A DNA stretch of 64,000 nucleotides, taken from NCBI RefSeq assembly GCF_020921035.1, contig NC_063152.1:28643903-28707902 (forward strand), given 5' to 3'. Source of the stretch: Rhodamnia argentea (taxonomy: Eukaryota > Streptophyta > Magnoliopsida > Myrtales > Myrtaceae). A model generated the notes under the pieces. The model did no database searches and was not told the origin of the DNA. It saw only the letters and a program-made list of their open reading frames with translations. The position numbers and the translations under genes are program-made. How positions within the stretch are numbered: position 1 is the first letter of the stretch; every line of letters starts with the position of its first letter. Positions 22,585 to 37,934 of the stretch are shown here, piece by piece.

Positions 22585-23368
22585 GCGGAGTTACAAGAAG
22601 AGAGAATTGCTTCTGCTCCCCGTGTCGGTTGAGAGATCATGACCGATCACATCAGATCGGTGTCGGAACTAGGGGTCACACTGGATGTTCTTTCTTTTGC
22701 TTTTTTGGCTGAGCGAACCGACCGTGGAATTGTATATCGAGTCTTGGAAGCAATATCGTCAGTTTTTGAGGGATGTAACTAGTCTTAGCTTCATAAAACA
22801 GTCTAGCTATCCAGTGAATCTCCTCTTGTAATGTGACCTTACATTTTCAGTAGGAGGTGTTCTGATCAGCTGTAGCCAATTCTTCTTGGGATATTGCTTC
22901 CCTGCTGTGCTGATCGACTGAACTCTTGAGGGCCATCTTAAATTCGTTGTGGTGTGCATGGAGTTAGGATGCCCTTTCTGCTTCATTTTGCGGTGAATTA
23001 GTTTGGGCCATCTTTCAATTAAAAGCAACTGCATATACCCTTTTCTTTATTTTTGCTTATTTTCCAAATGGCCATATTATTTTCCTCGTCTCATCGTATG
23101 ATTATATCCTGCGATACGGGATTTTGTTTGATCAAATATTTAGATTGATTTGAAGCTAAATAATCGGTATATGCGAATTTAGTCTTGGTGTTGGTTATCA
23201 AGCTCATGCCTCGTTATTAAAGAGACTCTCAAAGGAGGAAGCTAGCAAGTGCAGGCCCTCGCTTTTCGGGCGTCAACTTGTCATGTACATGAAGGAGTCA
23301 ATCTTGAAGGTGGCATTAAGCACCGAAACTTTATATAAAAATTTAAATTGTGGTAGGCCTAAACAACA
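22585..23368. other. 3' UTR and intergenic, no gene seen
   Basis: Likely 3' UTR of the small proline-rich gene to about 23040, then AT-rich sequence up to the tRNA gene. No coding or repeat feature is supported. Confidence 0.5.
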
Positions 23369-23440
23369 GGGTCCATAGCTCAGTGGTAGAGCATTTGACT
23401 GCAGATCAAGAGGTCACCGGTTCGAACCCGGTTGGGCCCT
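23369..23440 (+). tRNA. tRNA-Cys (GCA)
   Basis: Complete cloverleaf of 72 bases. The acceptor stem GGGTCCA pairs with TGGGCCC through one T-G pair. The D arm is AGCTCAGTGGTAGAGC. The anticodon loop CTGCAGA gives anticodon GCA. The T arm ACCGG-TTCGAAC-CCGGT is perfect. A TTTTC tract follows. It is a normal nuclear-type gene, unlike the plastid-derived relic at 55460. Confidence 0.96.
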
Positions 23441-24716
23441 TTTCTTGTTTATTCTCCTTTTTCTCACGATTGAAATACTTATCGCTTTATTATGACCAAA
23501 AAAAAAAAAAAATACTTATCGCTTTATGACCAAAAAAAAAAAATACTTATCGCCGAGCTACTTTTTTTTGGCACAACTTTCCATCTCAACCCGGTTGCGT
23601 CCGCAGTTCCGGATAGACCGGTCCGGAAAGGGAAAGGGAAAGGGAAAGGTCAAAAACTGGCCTTCAAAGGAACTGCACCAGAGGGCTTATTGTAAGAAAC
23701 ATCAAAAGTTCTTGTCGGCTTCATGCCGAACATTGCATACCCGAAAAAGCCAATCCAGCTAGGAATTCGCCCTCTTAATTGGTTCACTGCTACCTTTTGC
23801 ATCCCATTAACCACCACTGGTATTGACCCTTTAACTAACTATTATTGCCAATCATGAACACAGTTAGATTTGGAAACAGCAGATCAGCGCGTCCCAGCAT
23901 TTCTTTGTCTCGAAGCTCGTAGGAGTGACCGAACACGCTTCAGTTTCCGCATTGCTCTGATATATGGAGAGCAGTAGAGGGATGAATTGTTTCGGTTCTT
24001 GAGAGAGAGAGAGAGAGGTGTGTGAGTGCCTGGAGGTGGAAGCAGAGCTTGGGAAAAAAATTGGAACCAAGGTTTGCCATTGAAGGACAGTTGATATTTA
24101 TACGATGATCATCAAGAGTCTTGTTGTTCAAGTCAACCCTGGAAAGGGATAAAGAGCCCATCGGTGAAGGTGGCGACTGACCAGAAAAATTTATTTGATC
24201 TGGCAGCAAAGTGCTCGAGCTTTGGAAGGCCCCTGAAAACATCTGGGAGTGCTCCAGAAAACCTATGATGAGACAAATGTGCGTTGACGACGTTGGAGAG
24301 GTTACTGATTCTTTCACCGAGTCGTCCTGAAAAGCCGTCATCCTGATTATAAGACGGATTTTCACCTCCCGGACCATGATGTTAAAATTGGGAAAGAGAA
24401 AAAATTGGCAGAAATAGAAAGGAGATCTCTCTGTCTCTCTCTGGCTCAACTTGAACCCCTAAATCAGTATAGAAACTATCTCTATGCTGAGATTGTAAGC
24501 TTGCAAACCTTTCCGAAGAGAAAAAAGAACACAAAAGGACGTCGGAGTAGATTGGATCAAATGACATGACAGAGACATTTCTCTGCACGGGGAGAAGGGA
24601 CAAATCGTATCATCAAGATAAGCACATTGAAAATGCTTCAGTCGTCGAGTGCTCCTGTAATAAATCGCTCATCTGAGCAAAATAGCGGAGTCCAATATGT
24701 GCTGCAGAGTCATATT
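23441..24716. other. 3' flank of BSK gene, no further gene
   Basis: Near 23495 and 23530 an A-rich phrase (CTTATCGCTTTATGACCAAAAAAA) is repeated directly. GA microsatellites lie at about 24000-24017. The right half is probably the 3' UTR of the minus-strand kinase gene. No open frame here resembles a known protein. Confidence 0.5.
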
Positions 24717-27583
<2,867 letters not shown>

Positions 27584-29250
27584 CTCCAAGTCAAAAATTA
27601 AAATGTGGATCTTCAATACCCTCTTCGACGAAGCAGCTATCTCAGCAAATTTTACATGTATCACACAACAAGGAGAAATCAGCAGCAGAAATATCAGGGA
27701 AACCCAAAAATGAGAGAATTAAAACTGAGCGTTCTTCTCGAAACTCCTTGCTTCTTTTTATCCACATGCAACGAATTTGGAAATGAAAGGAGAAAGTGTT
27801 TGACATAATAGACTATACAATCCCAGGCACAACTTGTAAGGAGCAACCGTCCTCGATCAGTTCAGACTTGGAAACTGAACTGGCTAATGCGGACAACATT
27901 TCTTTTCCTTGACCATAAAACAACGTTTCAATTCACAACACGAGCTGAAAAAGAGCATAGAGATCAATTCAGAAATGCCTGTGTATCATCATCCAAAACT
28001 GCTCTGGACTATACCCATGTTCAGTATCACTAGCAAAGCATTCAAAATTCACAAGTTGCTCATTTCTTAGCCTCTTCAAGCAAAAACATAAAACGGAGAG
28101 AGAGAGAGAGAGAGCGCAACCAGGTAGCATCATTACCAGCTAAGAAGCTTCAAGCTTCAGAGTCAACTCGGGGTCAGTGAAGCAGATACAAAATCGATGA
28201 ATCAGCAACAACCCAGCTTCCAATACCTTAAACCCATTTTTTATCTGCCATCAGTCAGCGCTTTCAACCACGAACATTAGAAAAAGAACAGTAAAAGAAA
28301 AACTTCAATCTCCAATAATCGGACTTAGTGAAAACCAACTCGTGGGAGTCACTTTAAACCTTGAGCCAATCACTGCGCAAAAAATCTTCATTTCTTGGTC
28401 CAGTCAACAATTCCCCAAGCAAGATCCAAACTTCCGCTACAGTGAAAACACTTGGAACCGAATCGAAGCACCTGCTTCTCAATGACCCATGAATTTCCAC
28501 CTCCTCGAACAACCAAAAGCCGATTAATCTATAAACAAACTCCGAGAAAGCGTGGTTATTCTATAGCTTTGACGAGAAGAGATCTGGTCAAGCCGATGGG
28601 GGGAAGTAAAAAAGAAAGAATTCCGAAAGGACTGAGAATGTTTAACGTCATAGCTGGATCAGCTCAGATTGGATCAAAACCATGTAAAGAGAAACGAAAT
28701 TTTGTAAGGAATATACCAAATAAAATACATTCGGCGTACGAGGCTGGTTTGCTGCAGATGATAAATTAAACAAATGAAGAAATAATTTCTCCGACATGAC
28801 ACCAACTTCTGCTCAAAGCCGCAGCATCTTCACGTTATTCTAACAAGTGGGTATCGTCGTTGCCGGTGTTGCTGATAGTGTAATAATTCAAGGAAAAAAT
28901 TGTTAATCAATGAACAACTATCGTTTCTCCCCCCCTCCCTTTGTCTATTTCTCTCTCTCTCTCTCTACCGATTAGATTAGTCCCCATCCTCAAATGATTC
29001 TCGGACCGTAACGTTTCAAGAAGAAGAGAGAGAAACTTTCGAGGGTCGAGGCAGTCGCATGGTGTGACAGTTGGAGAGGAGGGACCAGCGGCTCTAAAGC
29101 TCTTCAAAGTTTCGAACTTTTTTTGTTCTGGCTTTCCCATCTCCTTCGAGCTGCTTGTTTGCCTCCATCCCTCCCGCCGTAATCATTTCATTTTCTCTTC
29201 CGAAACCGAAACGACGACGTCTCTCTACTATTAACAGGGTGGAGGTGGGA
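27584..29250 (-). promoter_or_regulatory. 5' leader, probable leader intron and promoter of BSK gene
   Basis: No other gene is seen in this 1.6 kb. CT/GA microsatellites lie at 28098-28115 and 28943-28967, typical of plant 5' leaders. The GC-richer part near 28900-29200 is the probable promoter and first non-coding exon, with a leader intron between it and the start codon. Exact splice sites were not fixed. Confidence 0.4.
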
Positions 29251-30264
29251 CCCCACTGCAGGATAAAATTGAAAATGTGTTTTAAATTAGAGAATTTCCT
29301 TTTAGAGAATTAGGACCTATTTATTTTCGTTTATAGAGAATTATGAGCTAATGAAGTATTATGTCGGTCAACTTGTTGACTACATCAGACATTTTGAATA
29401 TTCCCTTGGCCATAAGTACTTTGAATGTGCGCCACCTTACGGGACCAGGCAGGTCTTGGGTGGTCATAACTTGAGATACGGACCTAATCAGATAATGCAT
29501 CCCAAGTCCAACAAAAGAAGAGTTTTGAGATGTTACAATTAGCAACTACAACTTTAACCAAACGTAGGAGAATATTATGAATTTTCAGGTTATCACATAG
29601 GAAAAATCAAACGTAGAGAATAATTGGTCAAACAAAATATCGATACATAATTTAAATAAGAACCGGTAACCCGAAACTTAGTTAACAACTTAATCCCATA
29701 ATAGTTGGTTAATCATCCGAACAAAGTTTCCTAATTTCATATAATAACCGATAAATTTAAGTCCTTCGTAAGAGAAAAAGGGTAAATAAAAATCTGTCAC
29801 TAAGATAAGAGAAGGTCTTTTTTTTTTTATAATCTAGCTCATATGCAAAAGGGTATTGTCATTTATCAATAGCCAGCCTAATTCCATCTCCGAGTGCCCA
29901 TAATTCAGCTTGAAAAGCACTAGCTTACTGGCTAAAAACAGGGTATAAGTTTCAGCATCATGCTTCGGGCAAAAGCACAAACTTTCTAAATAGAAGCATT
30001 TCTATTGCATATGCTTATATCTTTAATCAGGTATCATCATAGTTAAGCTCATCTTAAACACCAAGGCAGAAATATAATGGAAAATTTCCAGCAACCGATC
30101 ATAAAATGACTCAAACATTCTTCATGGAGAAGCTATGATCACAACCATTATCCGAATTGCTTATGATCCATAAAGGAAGTATCTTTTTATCCATTACAGG
30201 TATTAATTACGAGGACATCGTTGAATAGTTTAATATATGTATGCGATAAGCATAGCATAGAGAA

Positions 30265-30831
30265 CTATGCATCGGACCATGTAATGTCGAGCCAGCCCCA
30301 ATTGTCCTTAGGCACCCCTAGGGCCTCCCACACAGCTCGGGAAGCGTCGACAATGTCGTTATCGCACCGAGGCTGGTAGTCGTGGTCGCCATCGCATCCC
30401 ATAGTCGAGTCGCATTCGTCCACCACCATAGCCTGGGTGCTCCTCCCGTTGCCGTAGATCGTTATCTTCTTAAGACACCTGCTCATGTTATCGAACCACC
30501 CAATGGATAGAGCCACGACAGGGGTGTCATCTGAATGATACTGGTTGTCGCACTCAGACCGGCCGCCTCCATCTCCGCCCTCCTCAAAGCCGTTCAGAGT
30601 GAGGTGGGCGCTTGTGTGGCCCGACACCGGCGGCGAGCACCAGTAGATTGGATAAACTTGGCCGTCTTTGCAGCATTCCGAGTCGTCCCCCGTGTTGCAT
30701 TGTCCAGGAGGGGGATTCGTCCCTCTGACTCTACCGCTCGGTCCACAAGACTGAGCTTGCACTTCCACACAACTCATAGCCAGAAGAACAAGAAGCAATA
30801 AGGTCAAGAACATCAAGCTAAAGTAGTTCAT
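30265..30831 (-). CDS. Kiwellin / ripening-related protein (copy A)
   Basis: Secreted cysteine-rich protein of the kiwellin family. Members have a double-psi beta-barrel fold, and maize KWL1 is known to bind and inhibit a fungal chorismate mutase effector; a role here is inferred. Single exon, 188 residues. A signal peptide covers about residues 1-26 ([16 protein letters not shown]). The mature part has [65 protein letters not shown] and the C-terminal [13 protein letters not shown], with many conserved cysteines. It differs from copy B by about 16 residues (about 91 per cent identity, counted by eye). It is shorter than kiwifruit kiwellin and closer to the ripening-related protein subgroup. 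Confidence 0.93.
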   Translation of the reverse strand: MNYFSLMFLTLLLLVLLAMSCVEVQAQSCGPSGRVRGTNPPPGQCNTGDDSECCKDGQVYPIYWCSPPVSGHTSAHLTLNGFEEGGDGGGRSECDNQYHSDDTPVVALSIGWFDNMSRCLKKITIYGNGRSTQAMVVDECDSTMGCDGDHDYQPRCDNDIVDASRAVWEALGVPKDNWGWLDITWSDA

Positions 30832-30896
30832 TTTCTGTCTTTTTAAAATGTTCTCGCTTCTGGCTGTTGATGCTGGGAAAAGGCATCACGTAGAGC

Positions 30897-30905
30897 TATA
30901 TATAA
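30897..30905 (-). promoter_or_regulatory. TATA box of kiwellin copy A
   Basis: CTTATATATAGCTC read on the minus strand, about 70 bases above the start codon. The same sequence is kept above copy B, so both promoters look intact. Confidence 0.65.
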
Positions 30906-31784
30906 GAAATCGGAGGGGGCACTAATAAACAGATTTCATAGGTGATCGAAAGTTGCATATTGCAGGGGGAACTAACGATGGTTACTGCCCATCAAACTAA
31001 GCGGTACTGCATTGCGAAGTAGCAAAACAGTTGACTACTATGTCGTATGTGCTTGTCCATCCTCTAATGGCTGAGAAGAACTCGGATTCCTCATAACCGT
31101 CTCCTCCGAATCCCAGAGACGTGATTAAACATTTGATTAGCAGACGTCTAGATTGGAATTCTCTTCTAATTTGCCAGCAAATAAGGCTTCATTCCCGTTA
31201 CGGAACTGATTTGCCGCCTTAAGATCCAAAAATGCACCCATTAAGGTTTAAACTTGAACCACCAAAAGACTAACCAAACGTCTCTGTGACACTGACATAG
31301 TTTCCTCTGTTTTTAGCAGAATCCAAAGCGGGAAAACAAACTATCAGCCTGCTTTGCTTGTTACATACAACAACAATAGTAATTGATGATGGAGTCCTGC
31401 AAATGCCCAAATTTTCAATTTGATGATTTATACTGCCATGAACGTAGATGATAAAAAAGTGAAAAAAGAGCTACATTATCGGATTTGGACTACAACCTAG
31501 GTTTACTAGCAAGTAGGACGATCATATGATCGCCTCTTTCAATTGTTATGGGGTTTACTATTTCAATGATTTATGACTCACAATGTATTGTTATTTTCAA
31601 AGTTACCAAAAAATTATTATGCTAGCAAAGTCCTTTCTTTTTGTATGCCTTCTCGTTTTCGATAATAGTTGACCGATCATGACAAAATCAGGAAAAGAAA
31701 CAAGCAACATTCTTTTTGGCCCCTTTTCTTTTGGCATTAACAGGGTGGAGGTGGGCCCCACTTCACTTGTTTTCTTTCTACGTC

Positions 31785-32417
31785 GGGATAAGTACACTGA
31801 GAGTGTCATAACTTGTGTATGACATTCACTTGAGTGCCATAATTTCTTTTTTCCGCTCACTTGAGTGCTACAAATTTAAAAGAAAGATCATTTAAGTGTT
31901 ATCGCCGATTTGCCTTACCGGAAATCATACGTGGACACTGAAAAATCTGATGTGGCATCGTCGGAGCAATTTTTTTTAAAATTTTTTAATGTACGCATGG
32001 ATATTTATTTATTTTTAGTTATTTTGAAAAAAAAATTTCTTTTTTTTTTGTTTTCCCCCCTTGGCCGGCGAGGGTCACTCGCCCAAGGCCGTCCCCACCT
32101 CCCCCCCAGCGGAGGACGAGGCGGCCCTTGCCGGCCAAGGGGAAATTCAAGTAGTTTCTTTTTTTTTCTCAAAAAATATTAAAAAATTAAAATAAATTAA
32201 AAAATTATAGAAAATATTTAAAAAATGGTTAAAAAATCCACATGGCACTAAAAAATAATTAAAATAATAATAAAAAGTCCGCTTAAGATAATTTGACGAA
32301 AATGGCACTCAAGTGAATGATTTTACTTCAATGTGGCACTTAAGTGAACGAAAAAAAAAGTTATGGCACTTAGTGAATGTTGTACGAAAATTATGGTACT
32401 CTTGGTGTACTTATCCC
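31785..32417. mobile_element. Non-autonomous TIR element (Mutator-like MITE)
   Basis: The ends are GGGATAAGTACACTGAGAGT and the reverse complement of ACTCTTGGTGTACTTATCCC, nearly perfect over the first 20 bases and degenerate for about 100. The flanks TTCTACGTC and TTTTATGTC could be a decayed 9-bp target duplication (7 of 9 match). The centre has a GC-rich palindrome (CCCCTTGGCCGGCGAGGG against CCTTGCCGGCCAAGGGG) inside AT-rich DNA. It shares terminal bases and motif style with 38293-39210 and, more distantly, 4378-4920. Confidence 0.78.
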
Positions 32418-33356
32418 TTTTATGTCAAATTTCAAGTAGCAACATTCTTTTTCTACTTATTCCCTAATTCTTTAACTACACCCGTCAAATGGGTGGAACG
32501 TATCGAGTCACAATCCGACCCCGGATAGATCCATTTAATCAGTTTATGACTCATTTATTATAATGCAAATTTGGTAACCCATATTCGACCTGACTTATAT
32601 AAACCCATACTCGATTTTGACCCATATTCTTAATCGCTTTCATATTTAATCTAATCTAAAAAAACTTATTCCCAAATTGAGGATAGAGTGCGAAGTTAGT
32701 GAGCGTGAAATCAAGTGAGACGAGAGAGAATGAAGAGAGAGATATTAGGGTGAGTTGGGTCTAAGCAAGTTGTAATCCATTTATGACATATTTACAACAT
32801 ATTTAACACTCATGTTTTACTTAAATCCATTTATGATCTATTTAGTGAATATAATTAATTAATATAACAACTCAGCCCATTATATATGTGATAAGAAATG
32901 ATTTATGGCATATTTTGACGGTCTATCTTTAGCTGAGATTATCTTTCAAATCATATTACTTTGTAAGTTAATAATGGAGCAGTTTGTCCAATCTTTTCGC
33001 CCTAATATTCTAAATAGACTCAAACTTCATATCCAATCCTAATTTTGTCATGAACTTTCTTTTTAATTAAAAGAAATCACAAACTTTCACTATAATTCTA
33101 GATATGCACCCCATCCAAAAATCGTCACTGATTTTCTCAACTTTATGAAGGTCGGGTTCAGTTAGATGTTCATTATCCGAACTTGCGTCTTCAACAATAC
33201 CTTCAACTTCGTATGAAATGAGAGCAAACTCTTGATGTCGATAATTTTAAATAAACTAATGGCGATTTTTGAAGGTGGGGCAAATTTGAGATTCACTGAA
33301 AGTAAAATTTTTAGGTAAAATTGAGAATGAACTTAAAGTTTGAAATTTTTATTTCA
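32418..33356. other. AT-rich spacer with a dispersed repeat
   Basis: No gene. A stretch at about 33000-33350 resembles the repeat at 20130-20500 and has near-inverted flanks (CTTCATATCCAATCC and GAATGAACTTAAAGTTTG), which suggests an old small element. The remainder is unassigned. Confidence 0.4.
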
Positions 33357-33950
33357 AAGAATTAGGCCCTCTGTATTCTTATTATTGAGAATTATGAGCT
33401 AGTAAAGTGTTGTGTCAGTAAACTTGTTGACTACATTAGATATTATATATATTTCCATGAGTCATGACCCCTCTCCTCCCCGCCTGCCCCCCCAAAAAAA
33501 AAAAAAAAAAAAACCTGATGTCTGGGCTAATCAGATTATGCAGCCCAAGTCCAACTAAAAAAGAGTTTTTAGATGTTATAATTAGCATGATAGTTTTAAT
33601 CAAACGTCGGAGAGTATCGTGAATTTTTAGGCTACCACATAGGATTAGTCAAACATTAGAGAACAGTTACACAAATAAAATCATTGATGAACAACTCAAA
33701 TGAGAATCGGTAACACGAATTTAGTAACATAACCCAAAAATAGTTGGATAGTTGGATAGTCATTCGAATAAATATAGGAATTGATAAATTTAAGTCTTTA
33801 GTAAGAAAAAAAGATAAATAAAAATCCAACACAAAGATAAGAGAAGATATTTTTGACATTCTAGCTCATATGCATACGCGTACGGTCATTAATCAGTAGC
33901 CAGCCTAATTCCATCTATGAGTGCCCACAATTCAGCTGCACAAGCACTAG

Positions 33951-36260
33951 GGGTCTATTTGATAACGGATCTATTTCTCTATTTTTCTGCTCTTTTATTT
34001 TCCAAAACAGAAAAAGAACAGACTTCTGTTTGTGTGCATCAATTAATTTTTTTATTCCTGGAAATAGGTCACTGACTAGGTAATAGATTTGCAATAGAAA
34101 CAAGAACTTAAAAAAGAGTCTATCATAGCAAAACAAATGGCCATTTTAGAGAAACAAGCTTAGAATAACCACCCGACCCGCATATATCTAAGTCATCCAG
34201 TCGGGTTTTGGGTCCCTTTTTTTTTTTTTTTTTCCATTTAAAGAAGACCATTTATACTTTGACTTTGTTAGTATACCTGTCATCAAAATAATGTGAAGAT
34301 AAAATTAAAATAATCAATTTCATTTCTTTTTAATTTCTACATTAAGATTTTTCTTTCATCCCCCTCGGATACATTTTACAGAAGACGTTCCGAAAAATTC
34401 GTATACAACATGAAAAAATTGACTAGAATAAAAGAACATTTAAATTTGTAATCAAACACTTTGTATCTACATATACATTTGTTGAGAAAACCTCCTTCTT
34501 AATATTTTAATATTGATAAAACTGTCCTTAGTCTTATTGAATCTGGTAAATACCTTGATGTATTTCATCTCGAGAGATTCACATGAATGGAGAAGCTCAT
34601 ATTGATCCTAGTTGATGTTTAGACTCAAATCAAGTTTATTGCGTATTTGATTCTGAAGGAGTTGAGTTATATTATCCAGATTAAGCGAAATGTCACTTAT
34701 ACCGATTCAACTATACCTTTGAAGAAGACTAATATGTGAGCATCAACAAAGGCGTTATTAAGCTTAAAGATTAAGTGTTCTGATTGTTCAAACTCTAGAG
34801 ACTATTATAGTTTCTAGAGGATGTTCAAGACCTACATCAATTCAAATCCAAATTATATTCTCTATTAAGAAGACCCAAGTATGACGTATACAGCTGAGGA
34901 ATTTTTTTAAGTAAGCTTGTAATTCTTAGTTGACAAGTTAATTCTGTAAATGGATTGTGGAATATCTTTGATTGGAGATAACCTTTCTAAAGACAAGACA
35001 ATTTCCATATATGATGGACTCCACTTTTGGAAATAGAAGATTAAGTTGTATGGACGACCAAATTTGAGGGGTTCAAATTCAACAGCAACGGTAATCAAAT
35101 CTCCCAAGATATAGTCTCGTTCAATCAAGATTAATGACGTCTAATCAACGATTGAAAAGTTATTTTTTGAAAACCTAACCAACAGCTAATTTTGGGAATA
35201 AAGGTGCATAAAAGGAGATCTATGATGCCATTACTAGAGTGCAATCAGAATCATCAATTTCAAAGTGCTGGAGTACTTCAATTACTACATAGTTGTCTAT
35301 GCGGACTTTATACTACAATCTTTAAGAGGCTTTGTAAGAGCGTGAGAGTGCTACCACTTGTAAACATCATTGATCCATTTAGTGAAATCCAACCTATTGG
35401 CTATCAATGTGGGAGCGTAAAAGTAGTCGTGATCTAAGCCAAATTACTATAATCTTCGTGTGCGATTTTCTCTATGCCTAAACTCTTTTTACTGTACTTG
35501 ATAGAATATTGCATACTAGTGTTCATGATCATCAATTGCACATCTTCAGATTTTGAACTTATGTGAGATTTGACTTAATTCTTTTAATTCCGCAATTTTT
35601 AGTCAAATTCGATTAAAAATACATATCCACCCCATCTAAGTAATATGGCTAGAAACAACAACATGAACTATGTTAACATTTGAGTTCTATTAAGTTCTAT
35701 TTTTTGTTTATGGGAGGTGAATGTGGTGAGAGTCAACGTGGAGGGCGGAGTTATATATTATCTATTTTTGGGTTCAATCTTTAAATATTTTCTTTTAATT
35801 ATAGTATTTTCTTAGAATTCTTGGGAATGTAGGTGAGACGAGAAGAAGAAGAAATGAAAAAACCCCAAAACTCGATGCTAACGGACAAACTACCCAAAAT
35901 CATTTGCTCATTACCTAACCTGTCCAAATCGAGAAATACTAAAAATTTCGGATCGGGCCAGGCAGGCTAGGGTATTTTTGACACCCTTACTAATTATTGT
36001 GTTAGATTTTGTTAGGCCATCTTAGAATATCTTGGTCAATTAAGTTCTTACAAAGTCCGGTTTTATCAATAAGTCATTGGGAATATAAATTTTTAGGGTC
36101 ATATTAAATGCAGTTATGTTTTTTTTTATTTATTTCTATTCTGTGAATAGAAATTTTGTACAATTAGCAAACATGTTTATCTGCTAAGAAACTCGTTTAG
36201 GAAATAAAAATAGGAAAAACTATTTCTGAACATAAATTGCTCCCGAAAACAAAACGCTGG
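33951..36260 (+). mobile_element. Non-autonomous DNA transposon, copy 1 (interrupted by a solo LTR)
   Basis: The borders are fixed by comparison with unit A. Left flank GCACTAG, then GGGTCTATTTGATAACGG; the right end CGCTGG is followed by CTAGCTTACTGG. CTAG is present on both sides but once in unit A, so the target duplication is 3-4 bases. Without the LTR the element is about 1.13 kb. It encodes nothing. A second copy lies inverted at 52140-56381. The ends resemble hAT or PIF/Harbinger small elements; the superfamily is undecided. Confidence 0.85.
34480..35660 (+). mobile_element. Solo LTR of a Ty1/copia-like retrotransposon (fossil)
   Basis: Starts TGTTGAGAAAACC and ends AAACAACA, the TG..CA rule. 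It is flanked by ACATT and ACATG, a 5-bp target duplication with one difference. The sister element at 55.8 kb lacks it, which confirms the insertion. Internally, promoter-like GGTGCATAAAAGGAG and the phrase GTGCGATTTTCTCTATG resemble plant copia LTR 3' parts. No internal retrotransposon genes remain, so it is a recombination scar. It is younger than its host transposon. Confidence 0.78.
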
Positions 36261-36635
36261 CTAGCTTACTGGCTAAACTGAGTATATGTTTCAGCATTAT
36301 GCTTCAAGAGCACAAACTTTCTAACCAGAAGCATTTGTGCAGCAACAGATTGGCCAAAGATACTGGACAGGCCACTCGCTGCTCTCGCTTTTCGTTTCAT
36401 ATGCTTATATTCAGGTGTCATCATAGTTAAGCTCCACTTAAACATCAAGGCTGACATATAATGGAACAGACCATAAAATGACTCAACATTCTGCAAGGAG
36501 AAGCTATGATCACAACCATAGTCCGAATTCCTTATGATCCATAAAGGAAGTCTCTTTATAGTCAGTACAGGTATTTATTACAAGCACAACCTTCGATAGA
36601 TACGTATAAGTATGCGATAACCATAGCATGGAGGA

Positions 36636-37202
36636 CTAGGCGTCTGACCATGTAATGTCGAGCCAACCCCAATTGTCCTTTGGTACACCCAGGGCCTCCC
36701 ACACAGCTCTGGACGCATCGACGATGTCGTTATCGCATGGAGGCTGGTAATCGTGGTCATCATCGCACCCCATAGTCGAGTCGCATTCATCCACCACCGT
36801 TGCCTGGGTGCTCCTCCCGTTGCCGTAGATCGTAATCTTCTTGAGACACCTACTCATGTTATTGAACCACCCCGTGGATAGTGCCACGACAGGCGTGTCA
36901 TCAGAATGGTACTGGTTGTCGCACTCGGACGGGCCGCCTCCATCTCCACCCTTCTCAAAGCTGTTCAGAGTGAGGTGGGCGCTGGTGTGGCCAGACACCG
37001 GCGGCGAGCACCTGTAGATCGGATACATTTGGCCGTCTTTGCAACACTCCGAGTCATCCCCCGTGTTGCATTGTCCAGGAGGGGGATTCTTACCTCTGAC
37101 TCTGCCGCTCGGTCTGCAAGACTGAGCTTGCACTTCCACACAACTCATAGCCAGAAGAAGAAGAAGCAGTGAGCTCAAGAACATCAAGCTAAAGTTGTTC
37201 AT
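36636..37202 (-). CDS. Kiwellin / ripening-related protein (copy B)
   Basis: Tandem paralogue of 30265-30831: single exon, 188 residues, same signal peptide ([15 protein letters not shown]) and the same cysteine pattern. The last 30 residues are identical. Most differences are in the signal peptide and in surface-type positions of the mature part, for example Gly to Arg after the first mature Cys, Trp to Arg in the YPIY-x-C motif and Arg to Pro before the last Cys. The frame is intact and the TATA region is conserved, so it is probably expressed. A 2.3-kb transposon lies about 375 bases past its stop, which may affect the 3' end. Confidence 0.93.
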   Translation of the reverse strand: MNNFSLMFLSSLLLLLLAMSCVEVQAQSCRPSGRVRGKNPPPGQCNTGDDSECCKDGQMYPIYRCSPPVSGHTSAHLTLNSFEKGGDGGGPSECDNQYHSDDTPVVALSTGWFNNMSRCLKKITIYGNGRSTQATVVDECDSTMGCDDDHDYQPPCDNDIVDASRAVWEALGVPKDNWGWLDITWSDA

Positions 37203-37269
37203 TTTCTCTGTCTTTTTAAAATGTTTTCGCTTTTAGCTGTTGATGCTAGGAAAAGGGATCACGTAGAGC

Positions 37270-37278
37270 TATATATAA
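37270..37278 (-). promoter_or_regulatory. TATA box of kiwellin copy B
   Basis: Same TATATATAA as copy A, about 68 bases above the start codon on the minus strand. Confidence 0.65.
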
Positions 37279-37934
37279 GAAATCAAAGGTGGTATTCATA
37301 AACAGTTTTCAAAGGTGATCGAACGTTGCATAATGCAGAAGGAACTAACGATGGTTACTTCCCAACGACATAGACGGTACGGCGTTACGAAGAAGCAGAA
37401 CAGTTGCTTAAGGCTCCATTCCCTTACGGAACTCGCTTGCCATAAGGGAATGATTCGTCACTGACCAAGACTTTGCACGATTCTCATCTGAATCCCAGAG
37501 ACATGATTAAACATTCGATTAGCAGACGTCTAGATTGGAATTGTCTACTAATTGGCTAGCAAAATAAGGCTCCATTCCCCTTACGGAACTCGCTTGCCGC
37601 CTTAAGATCCTAAAATACACCCATTAAGGATTTAAACTTTGAACAACAATAGACGTAACCAAACGTCTCCGTGACACTGACATCTTTTCCTCTGTTTTTA
37701 GCGGAATCTTAAACTGGAAAACAAACTATCAGCCTGCTTTGCCTGCTACATATAACGACAACTGAAATTGATGATGGAGTTCTGCAAATGCCCAAATTTT
37801 CAGTTTTGATGATCTATACTGCCATGAAAGTAGATGATCAAAGAGTGAAACAAGAGCTGCATTGTCGGATTTTGACAACAACATTGATTCACTTGCAAGT
37901 AAGATGATCATATGGTCGCCGGAAAAAAATAATT

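Larger units (their letters stand above)
29300..31533. repeat. Kiwellin duplication unit A (2.2 kb, direct repeat of unit B)
   Basis: From AATTAGGACCT near 29306 to GATCATATGATCGCC near 31530, the sequence is colinear with 33357-37920. Shared phrases include GAGAATTATGAGCTA, CAACTTGTTGACTACAT, the kiwellin gene, its TATA region and TATACTGCCATGAA. It lacks the 2.3-kb insertion that unit B carries and so keeps the empty site (GCACTAGCTTACTGG, about 29917-29931). Confidence 0.88.
33357..37920. repeat. Kiwellin duplication unit B (4.6 kb, expanded by an insertion)
   Basis: Direct repeat of unit A, starting at GAATTAGGCCCTC and diverging at GATCATATGGTCGCC. Removing the insertion 33951-36260 leaves about 2.25 kb, the same length as unit A. 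The right break is only about 15 bases from the tRNA-Glu gene. Confidence 0.88.

Noticed and set aside
23940-24449. A 169-codon minus-strand frame below the BSK gene
   Set aside because: It has low-complexity Ser and Leu runs from GA repeats and no recognisable domain; it is probably 3' flank.
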